Of a DNA stretch of 64,000 nt, positions 49,598 to 60,900 are shown in pieces. The position numbers and the translations under genes were made by a program. The number at the start of each line of letters is the position of its first letter. The first letter of the stretch is position 1. A model generated the notes under the pieces. That model had not been told where the DNA came from, searched no databases, and saw only the letters and a program-made list of their open reading frames with translations. The DNA comes from Cardiocondyla obscurior (taxonomy: Eukaryota > Arthropoda > Insecta > Hymenoptera > Formicidae), in NCBI RefSeq assembly GCF_019399895.1, contig NC_091877.1:1984001-2048000 (forward strand), in the 5' to 3' direction.

Positions 49598-50229
49598 GTA
49601 AGTCGCATGATTTTTTTTTTGTAGTTTGTAAAGGGTCTCTCAAAAAATAAATAGCACGCGCATTTATCTAAAAAAAAAAAAAAAGAAAAAATCTCGCAGC
49701 GAAATGAATATTTACGTCCGAATAACTGATGACAATGGCGAGGAGACGTTTAGAAGGACATCGAATCGTTGACGAATAGGGAACTTTATCTCAATCCTCT
49801 TTGCATAGGAAGTGGTCAGGATCGTTGTTCACTAACGCGGATAAGACGACTTCGTTTCACTTTGTAGTCTTCTATCTGCGCTCTTCCAGAAAGCACAGAA
49901 TCAACTTTAGATACTCTATTCACCTTCCTCTTACGCGTTCTCTTTCTTCCGGCATTTCCTTCCGTTCTTTCCGCCCTTTCCACGAAACCGCGGCGCGGAA
50001 GAACCCTTCAAGCCATTTTCGTAGTCGATATGCGTTGCTTCGCTTATCCTACTTACTTCTTCCCCTTAAACCTCTATACACCTCTTTCGCTATTTTCCAC
50101 TAAGTTCCATAGTTTTGGTAACACCTCTTCATACTCGTGTTATCTTACGTCGACAGTGCAAAGGATTCAAATATTTATAAATTTCGCAGCTTTTATGCTT
50201 GTGATGTAATTAGGAATTTATCTTTGAAG

Positions 50230-50280
<51 letters not shown>

Positions 50281-51738
50281 AGATAGAGAGAATATTAACG
50301 ATCCTTGTGCGCCTCGAGTAAGGTGATTCCTCGCTCGCGGAACCTTACTCTCCCACGTAAATCCCGCGAGATGAAGCTTTAATTCCTTCCCGCAAAACGT
50401 ACGACGCGAACATTGTCAAATATACGAGCTTAATTTGGGAACGTGGTCAGAGAAGACGAGCATAGTAATCCAGGTAGGAAGCAATTTCGGTTCTTCATCA
50501 GAGTGCCTTATGTACTTAAAGAAAAGAGGGTGTCCCGCGTACTATTCTCGCCCTGTTCTCCCCCATACTTTTTCCCATCTTCTATTTTCGAAGATGCTTC
50601 GGGCGGAGCGAAGCTCCGGGCAAAGCAATTTTTAAACCGTGTCACCAAAGCCTACGTAATAGCGCAAGATTGGATTGGTGAAGTTGCGATCGTTCTGCAA
50701 GACCACAAGAAGTGGATTTTGAGCTTCGAGCCAAAGTATGGTCAGTGTCGAAGAAACTCGATAATCCAGATAAGATGCAACTCTGTTTCTTGTAGTAAAG
50801 AAGAAAACGCAAAGAGACGACACGTTGTGAGAAGCGAGAACTTTCTGATTCAATATCGTTCATCGTAACTCTTTTTTTTTTTTTTTCTTCAAGATTTTTA
50901 ATATTAAAAAAGAAAAAAAAACATTATATATAAAATATACGAAGTAAATCTTTCGTTAATAAAAAAAGTTACTTTTTCGAAATTCCAATTTCCGAATATT
51001 AACACTCAGAAGTGAGGCGAAGTAAACTTTTTCTTATTAGAACTTTGTAATCACCCGACGACTGTCTTCTTTAAAACTTTACACGCACATCCGTCGCCGT
51101 TTAAAAGCCCGGATATTTTCCACGCCGGGACGAAATGTACATCTCGTACTTTAATGACTGCGCGCTCGTGAAAGAACGAGATCGCCAGGGCCGCGGAAAT
51201 TCGTTAACCCAAATAAGCGGACGCAGGTAAGTTTTTTCGCGAGGCTATTTTCGGTATTCGCGCATGATGTCGCGAATGAAGATACCGTGTTTCGTGCGCA
51301 TCATCTTTTTCTCTTGCACACCTTATCTCTCTTTTTCTCTTCAGGCCGCTATTATATATATACATCTCTTTCTCTTTCTCTCTATCTATCTCTTTCTCTG
51401 TCATTCGACTAGAAGCACCCCTTTCGAGCTACCCCTCGAAGGCCACCCACTACCCCGCACTGCCTGTCCGCGCATTCGTCCGGGGGTGGCGGTAAGTTCT
51501 CGCGCAGCCAGTGCCCGCGCGTCTCTCGCGATCGTCGGACCGCGCGTACGTAAAACAGGGAGGATCTCGTCGACGTCGTCGTCGAGTACGGATGTTGCGT
51601 GCTGATCTCGTAAAAGCCGGTTGAGAAAAATCACCTAATCCAACCGGAAGTAGATACGCCGTTTCTTTGCGAGCGGATATTTTGAGAGCTCGGGGGAAAT
51701 TACGCCGCGGGGATGTTTTCAATTATTCGACGGTCGGA
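49598..51738. other. Interval upstream of the receptor leader exon
   Basis: No coding exon is supported. Donor-like sites occur on the + strand at 51226/51227 (GCAG|GTAAGT) and 51491/51492 (GGCG|GTAAGT), which may mark alternative leader exons. An (AG)20 tract lies at 50233-50272. Confidence 0.35.
50233..50272. repeat. (AG)20 microsatellite
   Basis: There are 40 uninterrupted bases of AG, followed by imperfect AG/AAAG. Confidence 0.95.
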
Positions 51739-52378
51739 TCAGTCGGTTCTCGTAATCTCGAAATTCTTCGGAGAAGTAGACGGTGATCGGTGAACGGAGA
51801 AACTTGAAGGGAGTTCGTTGAGTTGAATAAATAACATGGTGTTTCCGATAGACTGTCGAGCTTCGAAGAAGCCAAAAGTGTTGTAATCATGCAAGATTAG
51901 CCGAAGTCCCGTAATTAAAAAAAAAAGAATCAAGAAAAAAATATAGGAAAAAAAAGAATAAATATCGATCGATTAATTGTAGACGTAAAAGAAATTCATT
52001 CTTGAATTTTTACCTCCTTTGAGTCAGAACGTGGATAATGATATAGTGGCCAAGATGATGTGGTTTTTATAGACGCGATAACAAGAGACTTGTGGGAGAA
52101 GGGGGACTTAAAAATTGGGAAAAACGATAAAGTTTAATCGTGCGAGAGTGAAGAGAAGATCACGATGACTGCATAAGGAAAGTGCAAGGATAGTAGAATA
52201 TATCAAGGATTAAAGGAGACGCGTCGGAATGTTAAAATAGTTGCGGTGGCTTTGAACCGGATTGAACGAACGGAAAAAGATTCCTGAGAGGCTTTTTTTC
52301 GAGGAGTTCGTGGCAATCATGTTGTGGGAGACGAGCCTCGTGAGATGTATCGATGTCTTCTATATCGCGTAGACGTAG
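51739..52378 (+). other. Candidate non-coding first exon of the glutamate receptor gene
   Basis: A consensus initiator TCAGTC lies at 51739-51744 (A at 51741), and a donor GACGTAG|GTAAGC lies at 52378/52379. The 640 nt between are purine-leaning, have no long frame and hold only short ORFs (for example ATG at 51836 and at 52319). The nearest good acceptor on this strand that leads to a start codon is at 57682-57683, so joining 52378 to 57684 gives a plausible leader. This linkage is inference. Confidence 0.35.
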
Positions 52379-55300
52379 GTAAGCGTTTTTTGTGGAAGTT
52401 ACTGTTATTAAGTCATCGTAAATTCGAAAAAAAATGTATGCAAAGCCTATAACTTAATTAAAATCGAGAATCTTATTTAGTTCTAATTCGTAAAAAAAAA
52501 TAATAAGTTAAAGCAATTGATATTAATATTAAATTTTTTTTTTACCATTTTTTATGTTCGATAAAAATGACATTATAAATGTCGATAATAGATATTATCT
52601 CTTGCGTTTAAGTTGATCTCTTTATAAAATATTTCATTAAATAAATAGCAGATAATTACATAAAATTATTTATTTTTTTTATGTATTATGTAAAAAAAAG
52701 GTTTATCGCAATATAATACGGCGTTTTTTACTGTAAGCAGCTTTAGTCAATCGATAAAATATTTTCTTCTAAAATATTATACGTGCACGATGCGAAATGG
52801 TGATGTAACAGAAGAGAGCGCGACGAATAGTGTTAATACCGCATCAAAAAGGCCAATTCTCTTGTTATCTGTCTGTATATCCTTGCTAACGAGTACCCCG
52901 AGTATTTCAAAACAACACGACAGAAATACGGTTCGTAATATCTGCTTTCATAAAGACAGTTTCGAGTGTCATAGAAATTTTGAGACTATATTCTCGTTGC
53001 TTGGAAGCTCGTGAAGGATTTGTACGAGTTCGCAAAGGATTATAGTATTTTATACGCGCGTGCGTGCACACGTACACGCACACTTACAGTCGCTAAATAT
53101 ATTAAATTAATCAGTGATATATTATCTTTAAAGAAGAATATTTTAAATAGACGTACTAAAATCAAATCGCAACGGAGAGATTTGAAGTACGTGTTGTCAA
53201 TCATTATTTTTTTTTATTTAATACAAAAACGATTCGACAGAACGTTTTCACATATGTTTGGATAAAGTAATAAAATTTTTGTAATACTTCGTCGTTACAC
53301 GTGAATGCTTTCGCGCATCGTAACATTACTCATATATGTTTATTGGTATAGCTTTCTGGTCAAATGATCATCTATTGGAGAAACAATGCAGGCGTAAAAT
53401 AACTGACCTCGTAAAATCAGGACCCAAACAGACCGGCAAAATGCAATCTGCTGGAGCCCGTGCTTTTTCGCTGGTAAATTAATTGCTTAAATGGCTAGTG
53501 CGGTTTTATACGGGATCATTTGTTGAAAGTAACAACTGGCCGGTCACGATTTATGATTTTTATTTAAAAAGAAAGGTGAGCTTGTATTGTTAAAAATGTA
53601 TATCGCGCGCGATAGTAACTTTAGAAAAAAATAAAGGGAAAAAAAGAGAGAGAAAAAAAAAAAGAAAGGAAAAATTACATTTTTAACTAGAAAAACTGCA
53701 AGAGCATGGGGAGCTCTCACACGATCGCCAGTGGTGTGCGTATAAACAAATACTAAAACGAGGGATACGGTTTAGTTTTATTCGCGCCAGACCTCGAAGA
53801 CGGCGAGAAAAGGGACGACGCTATGGTCTCTCGAGTAGAATCACGTGGGTCCCGCGTCTCCACTCCCGGAGGTGCATTTTCCAGCGGGGGAAGATGGAAA
53901 AAAAAATAAAAAAAAAAGGGGGAGTTTTGACCTTTCTCGTAGATACGACGACCTCCATTACGCTGCCGGAGATACCAAAGAAAAGAGAGAGAGAGAGAGA
54001 GTCTCTCGCTCCCTTTATTTCCGAAGCGATTCTGGAGTTTTTTGGTGCCGTTACGATAATGTCTCCGCGTCCGACTCTATCTCGACGTGCCGCATTGTGT
54101 CGCGCGACGGTCTCGTAACTTCGATCGCGCTAACGCGACAGATAGAGTTCGTACTTAAAACTGCGTTACGAGAAAAATGTAGTTGAATCAAGCGCTTTCC
54201 CGGCGAGCAAACTCCCTCAATTTCAACGACATTTCGCGAAGCAAACTACGAGAAATGCCGCAGAATAGCAGCGAGAGACACAATAGTGTTATAATTTCCT
54301 CCGCGAAATGGCTAACGGCCGGAGAGTTTGTAAGTTCTCGAGCTGAAAAATTTTTATTTCCCTTCCGACGTATTTTTATTTATTTACTTTTAGAGCGCGT
54401 CTAATGATCGCGTTATTCAATATCTCGATCCGGATTAATGTAACGTGCGTTAACTAATTAAATATTTGATTCCGGTAACATCATCAACATTGCTAAATTT
54501 ATTTCAACATAAGTAAAATTATTTATCGGCCACTCTATAAAATCAATTTCCCTACGATATCAATATTTATTGGCGTACATTATTTCACAGGCCTTTTCAT
54601 TATTAATCATGAATACCAATTCAATTTATATCGTAACCTATTGATAGAAAATACAACATGCCATTACGCGCGCTGCAAAGTGCAAATGTCAAATAACGTG
54701 GAATACAGGGCTCTGATTACGCGCGGCTCGGATTACTCGTGCGCCGCGAGCGCAAAATGAAGAAATTAATTAGGTGTATCTAATGTCCGTTATTAAAACC
54801 GGTGGAATCGCCGACTAAAAGTTCCTTTAACAAGTTTATGATACGAATCCCCTACGAATTCCTCTCCCGTGCTGAAATAATCCACGGCCGCGGCGCGCGC
54901 AAATGGAAACGAAAAATGTGGCTCTTCGGTGCCAATTTTTGACGATCGAAAAGCTAGCGGGAGAGAATGAAGATTTCGGCGCGCGGCACTCGAATCGTCC
55001 TTGCGCGAACGAACGAGGAGCTCCTGGCGGAAGTTCGGTGTCGATGCCGCATGCGGCTCACGCTTTCGCCATTAGAGTTAGCGTAAACGGATTTCAAGTA
55101 ACCCAATTTAGCCGGGGGTAACTTTGCCTTTTGCTGCGTGTTTGTTTGCCGAACGGCGCGGTCCTTTAAGCGCACCACCCGGTTGATTACGTAGGTGTGT
55201 CCATCGCGCGGTCACCTATTTTTCTTTTTTTTCTTTTTTTTTTTTTTTTATCTATCTCGCAGTCTTTTCGCCCCGACGACTGCGGGCGCCGTTCGCCCTC

Positions 55301-57683
55301 CTTTCTCTTGCGCGGCTCTAGTGACCCGAGGCACACTTTCGCCCTTAGCAAAACCATTACGTTGGTAAAAAAAAAGAAATATATATCAACAGCGAAATAT
55401 ACATAAAATTGCGCGCGATTTTTTATTACGCGATGAAATATACATACGAATAAATATGCGCGTGATAAAAGAGATTTAATGAAATAAACGCGAGAATTTT
55501 TTTTTCACAAACGATGTAATATGTTAAAAGGTAAAAGTAATTCTTTTTAGTAAATTAAATTTATTTTTTGCTAAATAAATTGATATAAATAATTCCTTTT
55601 TTTTTAATGACGAATATTTGCTTATTAATACTTGCAATGACCTAAGATTTAAGAAATTAAATGTATGTTAGAGAACGAGAACACGCGTATTTTGCGGCGG
55701 CGAGTAACACTCGCAGTGCGTTTTATCGCCGGTAAAAACTACATTACATCTGCTCTTTATAGGTTTTACGATCGGGAGGGATTAATGTAGTACCAACGAC
55801 CGTGTCCCCTCCCCCTCGTAGGTCGTAAAACTAACTGTAATTCTGAACAGAAGCTCCGTGCCTTTCCTTCGTTCTTAGAATCACTCAATTCTGCGGTTAT
55901 AAGCGCGTACTTCCAATCCGAATGGACCATTTCTAATAATCTCGACGTTCTCACTTCGGGTTTTGTTCCGAACGCACGTATGATTTAATAATAACTTAAT
56001 TGGGATTCAAGTAAAGCTGCTACCGGATACATCTTCGGCGTACAAGTTACGACGCGAAGTTAAATAAACCACTTTTATTGCGAAACTGCGCGGGGGAGGA
56101 AAAAAGCGGAGTAGATAGGTCGTATCAGATTGATGCTGCGCGATACCACAACCACAACCCACAATCTGGAGAAGTTGCGAAGCAAGTGGCGTAGAGAGGA
56201 TAAAATCGACGCGCATTGTCGAAGTAACGAATCACCAATCAGGATTTAACGGTTAGTCAAGACGCACTCGTATTTTCCGCGAAGCTAGGACCTTAACTTT
56301 TCGGACCTTCCTCGTTTCATTTTCTCACACGTCCCGCGCGGCAGACGCTATAAATTTTTCGAAAATTATCGGAAACTCCTGCGGGTCGAAGCTACGCCGT
56401 GTCACCGATACATTGCGCTTGCGAATGAATACTCGGTGGATGGTTGCGCAATTAATAATGCGACGGTGCCAGCAAGAATTTCATAACTTCTATACCCCCG
56501 GGGGGGAATTACAGGAAGAAAGTTGACGCGGCGCCGTGGTCGAGCGAGATTTAACGGTAATCTAACAAAGAACCGGTAGATGGTTAATCGATAATCTCAC
56601 GCGGCGTGAGATACGTTTTGCGTCACGCAGAATATTTCTGTAGGAACGGGGCAAAGAAATTAATTGTTCGGTTAAGGCGCGCGCCGGCATATTGATTGAT
56701 ATTTAAACTTGTTTGTGACGTTTCAATCTGCAACTTTCATCTTTTCAACCGTGGCAAATAAGATTTTCTGGCCGCCAGTAATTCCCAGCGTTTCTACTTC
56801 CCTCCGCGGGGAAGCGAGGCCCGTTCGAATGGCTGGTGTAGATACAAGCCTAAGATTAGATACGGAAAACATTGTAGCAGCGCGATGCTGTTTCACGGTG
56901 GCGTATATTGGAGAATTATAAACGTTCAAAAACGCGTAGAACCCGCTCGCGGGAGAAGTACTCCTCTGAAGTATCGAGTTGCAGGGTGGAAGGAAGGAAA
57001 CGTTCGACGAGCACGTCTCGCGTTCGTCTCGATTATTTCGAAACGAAGCGCGGTGTTAGCCAGAGCGCGATTCAGAGGAAACGCGAAAGATACTTGAGGA
57101 AGCAAAGAAAAAAAAAGAAAAAAAAACGTCATTGCGTTATCGTATTATACAGAGCAACGTGCAGCATTTCCGCACTCGCGAAACCCGCTTTACTCACGTG
57201 GAAGCCCAACGATGCTCTTCGGGGAGCTTCTCTTTACGAATGAGAAGCATGCGCGCAGGCAAACAGAGACTGCACTCAGCGTATCTATTTCTCTCTTCTC
57301 TTTTAATAAAAATTGGAGAGCGCAATGTTAAAAGTATGCGCGATGTTAAAAGTATACGCGATCATAATTACATTTGTGTATATCGCCTTAGTAGGCGGAA
57401 CGTCAGTTTTCCCGGGTGAATTGAAATAAAGCAGCTTTTAATAACAACGGCAACTGCAACGGTCTTAATAGCGAATCTCGATATAACCAAGATCGTAAAC
57501 GACAGCAGTAAAATAAGGCATCGATTGGCTTGAAAACGAGAAGTTTAAAGCGCGCAATATTCAAGATTTTATTTGCTAAATGTAAATTATCGCTGTTATT
57601 ATTTCTGAATTTTTCTTTTTTTTCCACACTTAATGCATCTCGTTTTAATATCATATTGAATAACAAGTTTTCCCTCCTTTCAG
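52379..57683 (+). other. Presumed leader intron of the receptor gene
   Basis: If the 51739-52378 exon is real, this 5.3-kb interval is its intron, ending in TTTTCCCTCCTTTCAG. It contains an (AG)9 tract at 53984-54001, a T-rich run at 55220-55250, and no supported exon. Confidence 0.4.
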
Positions 57684-57699
57684 GTCGAGCACGCGGAGG

Positions 57700-57714
57700 A
57701 TGACGTTCATTTAA
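57700..57714 (+). promoter_or_regulatory. Upstream ORF 1 (4 codons plus stop)
   Basis: ATG ACG TTC ATT TAA lies in the receptor leader. It ends well before the main start, so reinitiation is possible. Confidence 0.5.
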
Positions 57715-57726
57715 AAATCCTCTCCG

Positions 57727-57777
57727 ATGTGCGAGGAGTTTCCGAAAATGTGCAGTTTGGTGTTAAAGTGTCGGTGA
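57727..57777 (+). promoter_or_regulatory. Upstream ORF 2 (16 codons plus stop)
   Basis: It starts at ATG 57727 and ends at TGA 57775-57777. It contains a second in-frame ATG. Confidence 0.5.
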
Positions 57778-57800
57778 AATCGGAGCAACTTCGCGTACCT

Positions 57801-57866
57801 ATGATTTCCTTTTCTTTTCTCCGTTGCACTCTGACTCACGGAAATCCCGCACGAACGATGTCGTAG
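57801..57866 (+). promoter_or_regulatory. Upstream ORF 3 (21 codons plus stop)
   Basis: It starts at ATG 57801, ends at TAG 57864-57866, and stops 35 nt before the main ATG. Confidence 0.5.
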
Positions 57867-57901
57867 TCGTCCAAGTGCGAATAACCTTTACGTTGGACAC
57901 G

Positions 57902-57974
57902 ATGGCACTATTGTTCGTCATAATCGTCATTTCGATCACCACTGCCATGTCGCTGCCGCCGGTCATTAGAATCG
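57902..57974 (+). CDS. Kainate-type ionotropic glutamate receptor, first coding exon (partial)
   Basis: ATG 57902-57904 opens 24 codons plus one base, ending at the donor ATCG|GTGAGT (57974/57975). Residues 1-17 form a hydrophobic signal peptide (MALLFVIIVISITTAMS). The mature end begins LPPVIRIG once the split Gly is completed. In insect kainate-class receptors the mature amino-terminal (LIVBP-like) domain begins with a short (L)PxVIRIG strand that leads into AIFT; this match is from knowledge of the family and is short. Such receptors are tetrameric glutamate-gated cation channels of neuronal and muscle membranes. A phase-1 break after this strand fits a multi-exon receptor gene. No later exon was found before 64000. 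Other secreted or LIVBP-fold proteins cannot be fully excluded. Confidence 0.55.
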
Positions 57975-60900
57975 GTGAGTAAATATCGATCCAATTAATT
58001 TTCAAGTTACTTATACACGAAGCACAATTACTGCGACCGGGACCCATCATTAAATATTCTGTCTCGCGTATAATAGGACGACTTAATTATTTAATAACCA
58101 ATCAATATTTCTTTATGCGCATTGACTGAAAATTCTTATTCCGCACAAAATGTCTCGGCAGCTTTTGCTGAATATTTTACATGGAATATTTAGTAATTAT
58201 ATAAATAACTTTTTTTTTCTGTTTAATAAAATAAATATTTCAAGTAATTTGTATAACTATAAATCGAATATTCTTTTTTCATAACGTAAAATTTATAATT
58301 GAGAATCTGTTACCTTTTATTTATTGAGTTGTGAAACAAAAAACTTATAAAAAAAAATGTTTTTTTTTTACTGTTATTTTTTCGCATCTATGCTTTTATT
58401 TCAATAATATTTTGCTAGAACTTATGGTTTTTCATGTGCAACAGTAATTATAAAATTCGTGTATATGCACAGTACAGTTATAAATTGTCAATTAAATAAT
58501 TCGGTCAGTAGAATTTTTTTTATCATACATGTAAAAAAAAATACATATAAAACCACGAAAATTAATTAGATAATAAAGTTTACTTAGTATTTAATTATAT
58601 ATATTTCAAAGTAAGCAAAGATAAAGTAATTAATGTTAACACATCGACACGACATATGGTCTCGAATAAATCTTTTATTTAAAGTACTTAGAGTAATTTT
58701 AAAAACGTATATCTTGTTACTACCAATTACATTACGGGCGCGTATTAAAAAATTCCCGAGCTACTCAAATAGTGCCACCCATCTGACAAGTATTATTTCG
58801 CGGTTCCACGTTTCGGAAATAATTTAAAGGTGCAATAATAATTTCGCATTCTCTTATGCATTACATTCAAGCGAAGTTACTTAAGAACGGCAGCCACAAG
58901 TCGGTCGGTCCCAGACTTCGAGCCGCTGCGTAGAGGATCTTTAGCTTTTTCCACTACGCGGACCGCGGAAACTTGTCGGAAACTTCCCACCGGTTGATTA
59001 CGCTCCGGTGCGGCAAGTAGACGCGCGCGCGGTTTGGAATTACAGAGTACACCTCCTAAGTACGCGGGGAGATCGAATCTTCACTCGCGCGCCCCCGCCG
59101 CGTTTTCCTCCCGGCGCCTCTGTGTTGGTGTTTCCGCGGGTGTTCGCATAGGTGTGCCAGGAAAACGTGTCCGCGCATAAGATGCTGGGTTACCCGACTT
59201 GAGCTTTGCGTATCGCGCACCGGCACCCGCTCGGAGACACGCGTGCACGCACACGCGCGCGCCCGCGAGAGCGGAGCTCCCTTCAAGGCCGCTCGGGTTC
59301 GCCAAGTTAAGTCCGGCGGTAAGAAAGTTTTCCGTCGATCTAATTGGTGGAATTTCTCTATGGGGCAACCGCCTCGGGGGAAACTTGTCCGCAATTTCCT
59401 ATGATGTCAGCGAGAATGAAGAAAGGGCGATAAGGCGAAGCGGACTTGTCAAGATGGGGCGTCCGCGTTCCGCGTGTATGTATAAGACGAATGGGGGAAC
59501 GAAAGAAAGTAAGACGTCCCCAAAGGACAAGAACCCTCTGGCATCTCGAAAGCCGCGAAGAAAATACGGGGGATGATATTGCGTATTCATGTCCATGGCT
59601 ATAATCTTTGTGCTCGAGAACCGTAATGGAATTATCTGTTATCTGTACGAGCGCGCGTAAAATATGAAAATGTTAAAAACAATTCCTTTCCGAATAAAAC
59701 AAAGTGGACATTATTAAAAAAAAAAAAAAGATAAAGTTAAATTCTATCAAAAACAGAAAGCTTTACGTTAAATTAATTGTTAATTTATTTTATATACATA
59801 CTTTAAAATAATTGTAAAAATTATAATTATATTCTATTTAATTCGTATATTTCATACAGTCGTTAAGATATATTAAAATTAAAATGTATATGTGATAGAA
59901 TTTTTAGAAAAATAATTTATCAACTTATCGAGCACACTTGAAAATATTTACGTATCTTAATTATGATGTTGGAAATTATTACGCAACAACGTGAATTTAT
60001 TAAATTTAATACCTAGTTTAATACCTTTCTGCTTTTCACAACATTTTTTTTTTTTTCACGTTTAATATCTAGCTGTTTATATTTCGCGTATACAATTTTA
60101 TACAATTTTATACGATAACCATCTCAATATTGTGGAACAACCGCAAGTCATCAATAATCCCTTCGGAAAACGGATATTCTCACGAGCCAAGGGAAAGACC
60201 GGTTATTACCTAGCGAAAATGAAGCTTGCTGAAAATTATTTCGCAATCAATACACATCACGTACGAATTTCCGTTTTTAATTAAGAAGTAAATAATACAG
60301 TGGCTTTCAATTTTCGCTGCCATGACTCTTCTATATTGAACGCGTGCGTAAGTTTCCTGTCTTTGTTTTACCTCCCCTCAAATTAGACTCGTACGGAATT
60401 GTATCGAGCGTACACTTTTTTCCCCCCCAACATATATCTGCATCAAGTCTAAAAACGACGTACGTGCCGCATGTAAATACATGTTTCGCGTTCGCGAGTA
60501 TTCGTGGCGTGCTAAAGCTTGAATCTGTTAGGCCCAAATGACTGTGCAAGATTAGCCCACGCTCCCTGCATATAACATACATCCTTCTCGTGCTTCGCAT
60601 TTGATCGGGATGCAAGTCACCTAATGTCGCGCTAAGAACCGGGGCCGTCAATGGCAGATGATCATAAATTTTATCACGTACACGTCTGCATCTCGCGGGC
60701 GTACGATCTTCGATCCGGTCTCGTCGCGGCCCACAATCGTTACGCTGCATTTACGCTCCCGGCTCTTTGAGATCGGAACGAAGGGTAAAGGAAAGAAAAA
60801 AAAAGGAAAAAAAGAAGAAGAGACGCCTTAGTTCCAGCGTTATATGTAATAAATATATGCAAACGCGCATACACGATAAGCTCACCGATACGCATTCCGT

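Larger units (their letters stand above)
57684..57901 (+). other. 5' UTR part of the receptor's first coding exon
   Basis: The exon begins after the acceptor TTTCAG at 57683. It carries three upstream ORFs. An in-frame TAA upstream with no ATG before 57902 fixes the start codon. Confidence 0.6.

Noticed and set aside
50443..50868. 141-codon + strand open frame
   Set aside because: It begins at GTG with no ATG, shows no motif, and two - strand frames are open over the same bases.
57799..58050. - strand open frame across the receptor start exon
   Set aside because: It is antisense to an exon with good splice sites and a signal peptide.
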